This document shows positions 12,352 to 23,395 of a stretch of 64,000 nucleotides of DNA, in pieces. The notes under the pieces were generated by a model, which was not told where the DNA came from, searched no databases, and was given only the letters and a program-made list of their open reading frames with translations. The position numbers and the translations under genes are program-made. Where the stretch lies: positions 60,183,352 to 60,247,351 of the forward strand of contig JAPFBE010000003.1 in the NCBI GenBank assembly GCA_034336665.1, read 5' to 3'. Source of the DNA: Luscinia megarhynchos. Taxonomy: Eukaryota; Chordata; Aves; Passeriformes; Turdidae. Numbering within the stretch: position 1 is the first letter of the stretch; each line of letters begins with the position of its first letter.

Positions 12352-12945
12352 TCACATTTCAGCTTCGGCGCTGTGAGCTTTGCTGGTGGTTATGGCGATC
12401 CCTATGGCCAGGCTCCCGTTGTCAGAAAAGAGCTGGGCCAGGGAAGTGTTCAGCACGAGGCAATCCCCGTCGGAAATGACAGAGTCCACACACTCCAGGA
12501 CCGACCGGGGGGTGGCCTCCCACTTGAGGCGCCTCTGGTTCCTGTTGAGCTCCAGGCGGTAGGTGAAGTTGCTGGCTTGGCTGGGCGTGCCGACCAGCAT
12601 CATGGTGGCAAAGAACTGCGGGTGGCCCTCGTACTTCTCCTGCTTCCTGAGCACCAGCAGAAACTGGTGGCCGAGGCAGGAGTGCAGGATGATCCAGTCC
12701 GTGGGCGCGGGCAGGTGCATGTCCGTGGCCAGGAAGACGATCTCGGCGCCCTGCAGGATGCTGATGCGGTGGGTCTGCCTCAGGTGGGACACCACCACCT
12801 CCAGGTGCCCTTCCCAGGGGCAGGAGAAGAGCGGGCACGTGCAGGGGACCAGCTGGGGGTCGTGCACGGCTTCGTGGTGGTGGCACGGAGGGAGCAGGCC
12901 TTGCTCCGTGGGCGCCTGTGCAGCTGCACAGCGGCTGGGTGCATA
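12352..12945 (-). CDS. SIAH3: SIAH3 exon 2 (residues 46-242 and stop)
   Basis: This is the second and last coding exon, on the minus strand. It opens after a strong acceptor (pyrimidine run, then CCTAG, with the AG at 12946-12947) and is in phase with exon 1. Residues 46-71 are a short linker that begins YAPSRCAAAQAP and contains only HHH. Residues 80-104 form the SIAH-type zinc finger, spaced C-x6-C-x11-H-x4-H with Cys80, Cys87, His99 and His104. Residues 105-235 are the SIAH substrate-binding (TRAF-like) fold, with the family signatures LQGAEIVFLATD (109-120), RLELN (175-179), WEATPRS (187-193) and QLFSDNG (216-222). The stop is TGA at 12352-12354. The total of 242 residues compares with about 269 in human; the shortfall lies in the linker. 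Third codon positions are GC-rich and CpG-rich, unlike the flanks, which supports real coding. There is no frameshift or internal stop. The product should bind SIAH-type partners but lacks a RING, so it is probably not a ligase on its own. Confidence 0.97.
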   Translation of the reverse strand, partial: YAPSRCAAAQAPTEQGLLPPCHHHEAVHDPQLVPCTCPLFSCPWEGHLEVVVSHLRQTHRISILQGAEIVFLATDMHLPAPTDWIILHSCLGHQFLLVLRKQEKYEGHPQFFATMMLVGTPSQASNFTYRLELNRNQRRLKWEATPRSVLECVDSVISDGDCLVLNTSLAQLFSDNGSLAIGIAITTSKAHSAEAEM

Positions 12946-15595
12946 CTAGGGGAAGAGAGAAATTACAGGTGAGACCAGAAACCAGTGCAGGTAGGCAAGG
13001 TGCAGACCCCACAGACCCCAGCCACCCATACGCCACCTAAAGCAGCGCCACAACTCGGCACACAGGGAGCAGAGGCACTCCTGGCCTGGGTCTGCGCAGC
13101 ACAAGGAGATGGCGGCTGCCTCGTTCCCCAGGAGAGCAGACAAACTCTTTGAGTCATGATAAGTCGCTTCAAATGAAAATGATGTATGTGTTTAAAGAGC
13201 AATTTCATTAGTTCAGGGGGAAAAATCTGATTAAAAGGAAAAAACAACCCAACAAAGCAAGGACAGCATGGGGCATTTTATATAGTTAAGACTCTTGCTG
13301 CTCAGAACAAGGGAATGAAATATGTATGGCATTATTATTCTTTAATGAAACATACGGGCAAATACAGGCATTTTTCCTGAAACAACAGGCTTTATTATAC
13401 CCATAATTTGTGAAATAAATGTCAGTTTTTATTGTATATGATACCATCACTATTTTTTTGGTCAATGTATTTGTGCCTAATTGATGCCCTCACCACTATA
13501 AATCTTAAAGGTGATTGGATGGCAGATTTAGGGCATTTTTATACTAAAGTAAATTTGGATTAAGGTAGAGCAGCTCACTAAAAAGGCAGCAGCTCTTGCA
13601 GAAGAATTCCATGTGAGGACTAAAAAGCAAACTGCCCTTCCTCTCTCAAGTGGATGTTGTTGAAGAGAAATAAGTCTTACTCAGCCAAAAGTGTATTCAC
13701 ATGCAATGTTATTCAGGAAGAGTAATGTCTCTCCCCAGTAAGTGTGTGCATAGACAAACCCTAAGGCACAGGCATGCTGGTCATGATCCATCTTACCCAA
13801 TTTTAAGCATTTACTTCACCCACCCAAGACAGAAATCTGGTTACCTGGGACTGCCTCTGCAGCCTGTAGAGTGAGGCAGCCCTGAGAGTGCAGGACTCAG
13901 ATCTTAGCTGGAGTAGTTCAGCTTCCAAAGGTGGCACCAGCTGATGCCAGGGAGACTGAGATCCAGCCTGCCTAGTTGTGCCTAAATTTTTGCTGTTTAA
14001 ACATTTTTTTCTCTGAACTCCTCTTATAAAGGTACATCTCTTACATCCATTAATGTCCCTTATAGCAGTATCTACCTAATATGTACGTTTTGCTTTAACA
14101 AATGTCCCAGGAAGATTAATGTAATTCCCTAAATATCATCCCACATCCCCTTATTTTAATATATGTACCCAAAATAACATGTACTACGTTATTGTTCTAA
14201 CATTTGGCAGTTGTTCTCCTCCATGCCACATCCAGCTCATAGAATATTTGGGATTTTTGAGCAGAGATATTTTTTTTATCCAGGGACAAGCATAATCCCA
14301 TATTAATGGGTGGTAGATTTGCTGCAAAGGGTGCATTGTCTTGTCTTGTTATGGATACCATGAAAGCTTCCACTGCAGCCTTGCTGGAAGCACATTTTCC
14401 CACCAGAGCCTGCACATTTCTTTACAGGATGTTTTGGAAGGCAATCTCTTGGGTAAACTGTCCTAAGTCTCAGATGACCAGGGCTTCCTTGCCAAGCAGG
14501 ATGACAATTCCATCTGTTCTCTTGTGTCAGTAGCTGCCAAAGCTTGTGATGGATAGAGCAGGGTTGTGATTGCTGTTGCTGTGAAATTCATAGCTCTTCC
14601 CAAGGCACTGGATGTCAAAGGGAGCTCTTTCCTCTTCCTCTGGCATTTGATATCAAGAATAATTGACATGTTAAGCTTTACTATTGAAACTGGCAGCTTT
14701 TTCTTTTGACAATTATTACTTCAGTAGTACTATTCTATTTTTCCCTTCATCATATTTTATTTGTTTTGCTGTATAAAATTCAAGAATATAAACTTTCTGA
14801 GAAGATAATGAATTGAGGACAGATAAATGCCTACCATTGTCTGGGAAATAAAACAGGTCATAATAAACTAATCAAGGTTTGTGGCTTTAGCTGCCTGCTT
14901 ATCGCAGTGGGATTACTGGTTCACACTTAGTTCTACATTAATTTTTGCATCCCATTAGGATGAAAGTTATGGTTAATTTAAACTCTTTTTGGTGAAGGAG
15001 GCTACTGCAATGGCAGATCGTAAAAGCCTTTTTAAAAAAAAATCCCTGAAATGCTAATTGCCTCATAAAATGAATTCTAATCTCCCAATCTAATACAGTG
15101 GGTGTGAGCAATTATTTTCTCTCACCAAACTGTTAATGCAACATTAGTGATTATACTAATTAAAACTAATGAACTCATACTCACACGCTGATAAACCTCT
15201 CAACCACTCGACAAGTTCCAGCCTTCTATCAGTTTTATTTAACTCCCCTTTTGGAAGATGAATCTTAAATTAACCTCCTGACTAACATTCAAAATTAGGT
15301 TTTGAAATTTGAAGCTTTATAGACTGTGTATAATTCTTCTCCAAAGATTACCAGAGTCAGAGAAACCATTTCCACTGAGGATGAAATTGAATTTAGAAAT
15401 GCATTCTCCTAATTCAAGAGACAAGGAGAACAATGGTAGCTCATCCATCTAAACTGTATCCAAGGTAAGAAAATACAAATGTATTCAAAAATCATTTTAT
15501 GATAACATGTTTCTATGTCTCAGGAACTGGAAAAATAAATTACAATGAGCAACCTATACAATATATCTTTATTCCTTCCTAAACTTGTGAATTTT

Positions 15596-15609
15596 TGTGT
15601 GTGTGTGTG
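15596..15609. repeat. (TG)7 microsatellite
   Basis: Seven perfect TG units in the SIAH3 intron. Confidence 0.95.
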
Positions 15610-18600
15610 CAATTATGCATTCCCTTTCACAACTCACATTTCTGAAATATTTCTATTAATCACTGCAGAAAAGGATTTCTGGTCTAACTTTATTCATTTC
15701 ATGTTTGTTGAAAATTCAGGAAATTGGGCACAAACCACATGATCTATTTTTATTCTTTGACTTGGTAACAACCATCTTCAAAATCTGGCTTCTGAATAGT
15801 CTGACATTCCTGTTTCAAAATTCTAAATTTGTAGTATTTTGAAAGAAAAGTTTAATAATTCTCTGTCATTTTTTAAAAAAAGTCTCAGAGAAAAGTATTA
15901 TTTTATATTTACTTTTGAGGTATGAGTGTAACTATCAGGGTGTTTGTGCTCTTGTTGGTCATTCATACGGCTGTGAATTGAAATGCTAAAATTGAAATTC
16001 AAAACAGGCAAAAAATGGTCACCTTGAGTGTATTTAAATGCTTGAATAAATATTTATGAACACTTTTCCCACATTTAATCTGCTCCACTATTTACTTTCT
16101 GCCATTTATTGCCCAATTACCTAATAAAATTAGGATTATTATATTGTTGTGTCAGTCCACTATTATTCTCAATTATCTTTTAGCCTGTTGGCCAGTTTCA
16201 GTCAAATTGAACTGTGGGATGGAATTCTCAAATGCTTTAATTTTCAACCATTTCTGAGAGAAGAGGCATCAGGGTCGAGCAGCATGACCCTTTCATGCCT
16301 CCAGGGAGGAACAGCTGGCCACGTGGGCAGTACTGCATTGACAGACAGAACCTAAACAATGGCAGTTTGATCCCAAACGGATTACAGACACCAGAGAACT
16401 CACATGAGACAGTGTCTTTATGAACAGGAGAAAAGGCTTCAGCCAGAGTGCTCCTCATTAGATGCAACATAATCCCAACCATGAGGCACCACACCGCAGG
16501 AAACCAGATTCTGCTGCTCACAGAAAAATTTCTTTTTAATGATGCAGCTTATTACAGAGCCCTTCTTTTCAAGAACAAGTCATTTGGCAAAGAGCAATTT
16601 ATAAACACACGGTGCTTTTCTTATGGAAAAAAACCCCAACCAAACCATGACTGGATTTGGACTGGGACACAGGTTTTCTGCTAAAAATGCAGCAAATTGC
16701 TCTTGATGTGACACATTTGTTCTACCTTTGATGTCTGAGGGGTAGGTCCCTAACTCTGAAGACTGTCAGCTCCTTTTACAGCCCATGAGGAGCCCTGGAG
16801 TACAATTCACTTAATTCCAAGTGGTGCTGAAGTAACATCCCCCTGGACTCCCTCTCTACAACAGACAGGACCAAATCATCCTCAGCACAGACCCAGAGAG
16901 GTTTTACTGGTTTCTAGACAAGAAAAAGAAAGACAACCCTATTTTAGTTAGGAAAGAGCTGTACCTCTATGGGCTTTTCCTGCTGTGCTGGAGACAAAGC
17001 AGCCCATGGAGAGAAAAATGAATGCCTGTTCACATGAGGGTGTAAATCTGTGGCTCCCTACCATCAGTACAACTCCAGTGACTTGATAGAAAATTCAGGA
17101 GAAGGATGAAGGATAGATCCAAGAGTTAAAGACCTCCAAGAGGTAAAGAATACACAACACATCTCTGAATCTGCAGCTGCAAAACTGAGGCACCCACCCA
17201 ATAGAATTGGCTTTGTTATTGCTCCTCATGCTCTGAGGGACCTTCTGTGCTTGAATTAGTGAAGTCTTTAGACCAGCTGTGGTGAAAACAGTGGAAACAG
17301 AGGCAGCAGCCCACAGTGCACCTCTTCTGGCTGAGCTCATGGCCCTGTGGGATGCAGGCACTGCGTACATCACCATCCCTCAAGCCTTGCTTCTCAGCTG
17401 CTCATTGGCACAGCTTCAGCAGGCAGAGCAAAGGCAGCTGCTGCCCTGAGCAGCTAAGTAGCCTGCCATTGAAGTTCTGACTCAAAAATGGTGAATTTGC
17501 TCAAGATAAACCCCACAGGGTGTGGGAGAGTTGAAAGCAGTGTTCCTATCCATTGGGAGAGGGCCAGGACACGGATGACCTGGAGTATAAGAAGGGTGAG
17601 TAGCACCACAACATAGCAGAATAAACACTGCTCAGGCCTTCAGAGTAAAGGTTAAGTGTCACCTTTCAGCACTTTCCTCAGTGTTATACTGGCAACCTGG
17701 TTGCCTCATTCATGCTTTTGCTTACTGCAATGCACATAGTGTGCAAAAATCAGTCTTTCTCATCCCTTGAACAGTGCCAATGCGTGCAGAGGACACCCCA
17801 AGGAGGCAGGACAGGGGCTGGTTCACTGCCCAGTAAGTAAGTGTTTCTGACAGGACAGCAGATGCTGCAAATATTCATCCTTTTCCAGACACTTCACACC
17901 CATGCAACTGCATTTCCTCCAGTGGTGACACTTTGCAAACACTCATCAATTCACCCATTCTCTGGGTCTCCTTGCTTGGGGCAGTCAGTGGTGGGTCTGA
18001 AGGCCACCGTGGTGGGGCTTCTGAGCAGGGTCACACTGCAAAGATGAAAACAAAGCCACCAGACATGCCAGCCAGCCCAAACCAGAAGACAATGCTCCCT
18101 CTCTACCCCAGTCCAATATCAGCATACCCTGAGACATTGCAAACTAATCCCCCTCCCAAGAGAAAACTACTCCTTCCATGTACCCAGACTCTTTTCTCTT
18201 CATCCACAGCTCTCCTGGCTGGATTATGGATTATTGCTTTGAGGGAGCAGCTTCCAAGGTTTTCAGCAACTTTCAGCAACCATAGCAACTTTTAGGGTTT
18301 CTACTGAAACAAATTGGCATTTTTTTGCCAGTGAAATGTGCAATTTGTTCAGTTTTCTTACTGTCTTCCTCCTCTTTCTTGGCTTCTCAGGGTCTGACTG
18401 CTTCTTCTCATCTGTATGGAAACTGCCTGCAATAATTTTCTAATCCTCAGCTTCTTTCTGCCTCACAAAAGCTTTGCCACCCACTAACACCCACCTCCAC
18501 ATTACTCACACCCACCTCACAGGGACAGAAGCTCAAAAGAATGATAAAGGTGACGTGAAGAAAGTAGTGAGTCTTTTAATCCTGGTTTTCATTTAATTTA

Positions 18601-20354
18601 TCTTCTGCTCTTTTTTAATATGCTAATGAGATTTTTTTTTAAGTCTTTCAGATGAAAGAAAAGAGAAGAAAAAAACCCAACCCCCTCAACCTATTTTGTC
18701 AAAAGCTGTACTTTCATATCTGAAATTAAGAAATCCAAGCCTGGGCTCATGTTGGGGATTTATTTAAAATTTTAATTACACAAAATCCTGCTCATTATGG
18801 ATGCATCAGTTGAATTTCTTAAGTACTGAATATTAGTTGCAGCTTTGGCAGTGGAAGGATTTGTTTTCCCTACTATCAAATGGCAGTGAGAGGACAACTT
18901 CAAGCTCATTTTACTAATCTCACTTTGCAACATAATCAGGCGTGACTCGGTGACACAGCACACAAATGTGTTAATGTCTGTCCTCATGGTAATTACACAC
19001 CTCTGACTATGCAGAGGAAATGCAGCTTTAGTACACCTCCACACTGCACCACACTCTTCTTTTAGATGAATCCACATATATATAGAGGCATTTTGGAAAA
19101 AAACCATTGGTTTTGTGGTAGATCTAGCAAATCTATGATTCATTATTTTAAATGTATCCCAGGTGAAAAGAGAGATGGTATTCTCAAAGCGAATCCCCTT
19201 GCCTTCTTTTCAAAAATCATTTTTTTCAACATTAACTGTCATGCACTCTTGAAGTGCAAGCAAAAAACTTCAAGAAACTCAACCTTCTTCAATATATTGA
19301 AAACAATTATATTGAAATATAAACAGGATCCACACGAAAACATTTCAGTCCAAAGATGCTTTCTGAGAGACACCCGTGTGGACACTGGTATGGAGCAAGG
19401 TCATGCTCTCCAGCTCTCCTACTTCACACCTAAGTTTGATGAACCCTTCCAAGCCCAGATGGACACCAAAACTTCCCATGTTTCAAACTGAAGGGAGAAG
19501 CAACGCCTTGCTGACCCACAGCCAAAGCTGCAGCAGGGTCATGGACACCCAGGAAAACAATCCTGTTTTAGCTGCTGTGTTTGATGGATCTCACCTGAGA
19601 TCACTTCCTGTGCTCTCTCTGAGAAATAAAATGCACTGATTAGACACAAGCAAAACTGTGTGCACGGGTAATTCCTGTGGAGTGCCTGGCAGTTATTTGC
19701 TAGTCAAAATAAAAAGCTAGGCAGGAGGGTGGGACATGCCCTTGGGAGCTGATTTGCAACTTGTATTCTCTCTGCTGCATTTTATGACTGGGCACAGTGC
19801 AGTGACAGCAAACCCTAGCACAGTGTATATGATTCTGCATTGCAAATGCTGGTTCACTGGGGTGTGCAGACACTTACCATCTTCTCTTTGGACTAGAAGG
19901 TTTTTTGATTTGATTTAAGCAAAGGTGATGCCTGTAAATGCCATCCCCTTTGGCCACACAAGGCAAGTGTCAGAAGCCAGGCACACCCTATCAGCTCTTT
20001 CCCCACGAGGGCAGGGTGCAACCATTGTTTATCAGCAGCTTGCTCATGAGACACTGCTGATCCTGGCTCTGGGTGAGGGAGAGAACAGCCTGCACATGTA
20101 CAATAGAGATAATCAAAAATGCAGAGTTATCTGAAGATTTGCTTCATCCTTTATCCACTTTGTATTTTGGATAAAGCCTGTTCACAAAATGCAAAACCAT
20201 TATAGGCTTTAATTAAAAGCAAAGTGATAAAGCTTCCAAGCTGCATCTGCTCTGTCTGATAGGGAAGGCAGGGTTCACAAGAGTCCTGTATCTGACCTGT
20301 TGATTTTGTGGTTTACATTCACACTGAAAAAGAAATTAATATGGAAAAGAATTT

Positions 20355-20369
20355 AAAAAAAAAAAAAAA
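20355..20369. repeat. Poly(A)15 homopolymer
   Basis: Fifteen A followed by a GAAGGAAGAAGG purine stretch, in the SIAH3 intron. Confidence 0.95.
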
Positions 20370-22027
20370 GAAGGAAGAAGGACTGATTGCCCACTGTGCT
20401 CATAAACTTAGCAGTTGAGACTGCCTCTAAATAACTCATCATTTGATATTCATTTACAAGTTACTACAGTAACAGCGTGTCTCCAAGAGAAGCAGATTTG
20501 CTGGTGTCATCTGAGATAATTAGACCAAATCCACCCTGAGACAATCGAATTTCTCCCCTTCCCTCAGACAATCTCCAGCTATCACAATTATATGACATGT
20601 AAATCCATTAACTGCTCTTTCAGAGATGCACCCCAGGAGTGCCAAAGGATGACACAAACATTACTGGTTTTCTGGAAGGAGAGAAGGGATGAGGTGGTGG
20701 TTATTGACAAAGCCCACAGCCTCTCTTTGTGGGACCAGCATCTCCAATCCCATCTATGCTCCCCTCCTGGCCAAGGATTTGCTCTGGGTCTATGTCACTT
20801 TGCCCTGACAGCAGTCACAGGGCAATGTGCAGCTAATTCTGTGCCAGACTGGTCACAGTGGAGTGCAGACAGTAGGCTGGGGCCAAGTAGGTGTAGTGAG
20901 GAGGGAGCACAGGACTCCCAGTGCTGCCAACCCTGTCTCACAGGCTCTGCCTGTGCCTGCACCTCTGTAGGAGCCACTGAGGAGTGTATGAGCCATAAAA
21001 CACTTCACAGTTTTAGTTAAGACTTTCTCCTGAGAGCTGTTTCTGAGCAAATGCAAGGGTTTTAAAGTCATGCCTGTCTCCCTCTTGCTGAGGCTCTGCT
21101 GGTACCAGCAAGCACTGTGCATCCCAAACCCATCCACAATGGCCTGGTGTGGTGGGGGTCATGCTCGGGTTATAGAAGAGGGGAAAAGAAATTGTTTCTA
21201 GCTCAGAGTAACTCTCCATTCTCCTGCACATCTCTGCCCCTTCTCCACTAGTGCCTTTCAGCTTGCCCTTGCTCTGGGTACCTTGCAGTGTAAGTGTGGC
21301 ACTGAAATTAAAAGTGTCCCTGTTAGAAGACAACACAAAATTCACTCTTATTCCACTGTCTGATGAAAGTGTCTCTTGAGCTTCTGTAGTCAGGCTTAAG
21401 AAAGGGAAAAAAAAGCCCACAAAAGAACCCAGAAAATTCCATGTGAGCTTTGGGCATGAAGAACAAACAGCAAGTCTGGGTAAATTAATTTAGTTTGTGC
21501 AGTGTATGCAAATGCTTCATTGACACATTCTTTGTAGTAAGGAAGGGGGCATTTCTCTGGGAACATTTGTCTTGTGTCTTAAATATTCTTTTAATTTTGT
21601 GCAAATCATAGCCTAGTCCTTCTTCATCCTCCCCCTCAAATTCTCAAAGAATAGTTCTTCTAGAAGTTTTCTTCATGTGGGGAGGATGCAGGCAGAAAGA
21701 AAGAATAGAAAGGGAGGATCAGTTTAGCCAGAGAAGACAATGTTCTATTGCTATTAATAGACTGAAAATTTAAAAGGTTTTGTTTAAAAAAAAAAAAGCA
21801 ACAAAAAAATGAAAACCAAAATCTACAACAACCTTCTAAGTTAACATTCCTGCTTACAGAAAGCCACTGTCTATCCTCTCCAGGAGAGGCTGAGTCAGTC
21901 AGTCTCCAAGCTGTGTCTCCTGCAGCTCTGCTGTTTTGGGGCAGAATCCCCTGGCATCCCCTAGCCTGCTGGCTCCTGCCTTCTGACCTCGTGTGCCAGC
22001 AGCAAGAGGGAGTGTAGGACCACCAAG

Positions 22028-23395
22028 TCACAGAAGGTTTGGGGTAGAAGGGACTTTTGGAGATCACCTAGTCCCAATGCCCTGCCATGGGCAGTGACAT
22101 CTACCAATAGACCAGGTTTCTCAAAGTCACATCCAAACTGGCCATCAGTAATTCCTGGGATGCTGCATCCACAGCTTCTCTGGGCAGCCTGTTTCCCTGT
22201 CTCACTATCCTCATTATTATTAATCTAAACTTGCCCTCCTTCAGTTTAAAACTGTTTAAAACTTCTTATCCTGTTACTACAGGCCCTGGTTAAAAATGTC
22301 TCTCCATCTCTTTTATCAGCTCCCTTTATAAACTGAAAAGCTGCAATCACATCTCCTTGGAGCATTCTCTTCTCCAACCCCACCTCTTTCAGCCTGTCTT
22401 CATAGGAGAATGAAGCCCTCTGATCACCTTCATGGCCCTTCTTTGGGTTCTGCTCTAACAGGTTCACACTCTTCTAGTGCTGGGAAACCCTAGAGCTGGA
22501 TGCAGGATTCCTATTCCAGCTAGGGTCCCACAAGAGTGGAGTGGACAGGCAGAATCACCCGTCCTGACATGCTGGCCACATTTATGTTTATATAGACCAG
22601 GATATGGTCAGCTCTCTGAACTGCAAGTGCTTATTGTGGAGTCATATCTGATTTTATGTGGACAGGTACCCCCAAGCCCTTTCCCACAGAGCTGTTTCAA
22701 ACCCATCCATCACTCAGCCTGTATTGATACCAGGATTGAGCTGACCCAGCACAGGGCCTGAACTTCATGAGATTCACAAGGCCCTGCTCCTCAAGCCTGT
22801 CAAGGTCCCTTCGAATAGCATCCCTTCCCCCAAGTGAATCAACTGCAGCACTCAGCTTGATGCATCTGCAAACCTGCTGAGGGTGAACTCATCCCACTGC
22901 CTATGTCACTGGTGAAGATATTAAATAGTATTGGTCCCAGTATGGGACCCAGTGGGACACACCAGCTGTTTCTGGTTTCCACTTGGATATTGAGCCATAG
23001 GCTGTTCCTCTTTGGATGCTGCCATCCAGTCAATTCCTTGTCCATCTAACAGTCCCTCCATCAAACCCATACCTGTCTCCAACTTAGAGGGAAGGATATT
23101 GAAGGGATTGTATCAAAACCCTTATAGAGAAGTTGAAGTAGATGGCAACCATAGCTCTTCCCTTGTCTGCTGATGCAGTCACTCCATTGAAGAGAGATCC
23201 TAAAATAGTCAGGCATGATTTGTCTTTGGTGAAGCCATGTAGGCAGCCTCTAATCACATCCCTGTCTTCCACGTGTTTTGACATCTTCCAGGAGGATCTG
23301 CTCCATGATTTTACCAGGCACGGAGGTGAGGCTGACTGCTTGGATATCACCAGGGAACAGCAAGATTATTCATGGGGAAAACAGGCACAATCAGA
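22028..23395 (-). mobile_element. CR1 LINE fragment, 5'-truncated, minus strand (longest copy)
   Basis: About 1.4 kb of CR1 lies antisense in the SIAH3 intron's coordinate direction, with its 3' end at 22028. From low to high coordinate it shows the 3' UTR block (TTTTGGAGATCACCTAGTCC, GGGCAGCCTGTTTCCC), then the C-terminal half of the reverse transcriptase ORF. It ends near 23395, where similarity to CR1 is lost. Since SIAH3 is also on the minus strand, this copy is sense relative to the gene. It is multiply frameshifted. The usual ATTCT-type terminal repeat is missing or eroded. Confidence 0.9.
22450..23350 (-). pseudogene. Decayed CR1 reverse-transcriptase remnant
   Basis: Within the CR1 copy the minus strand still reads recognisable reverse-transcriptase blocks: ELTGWQHPKRN and GPILFNIFTSDI near 22930-23030. 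The catalytic FADD region near 22860-22890 now reads Phe-Ala-Asp-Ala and then shifts frame through loss of bases. Stops and frameshifts separate the blocks, so no functional polymerase can be made. Boundaries are approximate. Confidence 0.8.

Larger units (their letters stand above)
12946..22027. other. SIAH3 intron, 3' third
   Basis: Mostly AT-rich single-copy DNA. The stretch 13140-13560 directly above exon 2 and the block 14870-15300 are free of simple repeats and rich in TAAT/ATTA homeodomain-type cores; 20380-20600 is similar. Near 17570-17640 a TATAA ... AATAAA arrangement resembles an LTR core but is unsupported elsewhere. No exon is recognised. Confidence 0.55.

Noticed and set aside
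12346..12972. 208-codon open frame on the plus strand opposite SIAH3 exon 2
   Set aside because: It is the antisense of a GC-rich exon in which stop codons are rare. Its composition follows SIAH3 codons, it has no family motif, and the SIAH3 reading explains the region fully.
12422..13036. 204-codon minus-strand frame overlapping exon 2 as an unspliced gene
   Set aside because: Its upper part lies in the intron above the acceptor at 12946. Only the spliced -1 frame is worth noting, and it is recorded as a finding.
14197..14669. Two adjacent minus-strand frames with alanine-rich, protein-like text (possible processed pseudogene)
   Set aside because: I could not match either frame to a known family, there is a stop between them, and no poly(A) tail or target duplication is visible.
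17095..17376. Plus-strand text resembling the RNase H region of a retroviral pol (ELMALWDAGTA)
   Set aside because: The resemblance covers only a few residues, with no other pol blocks nearby in any frame.
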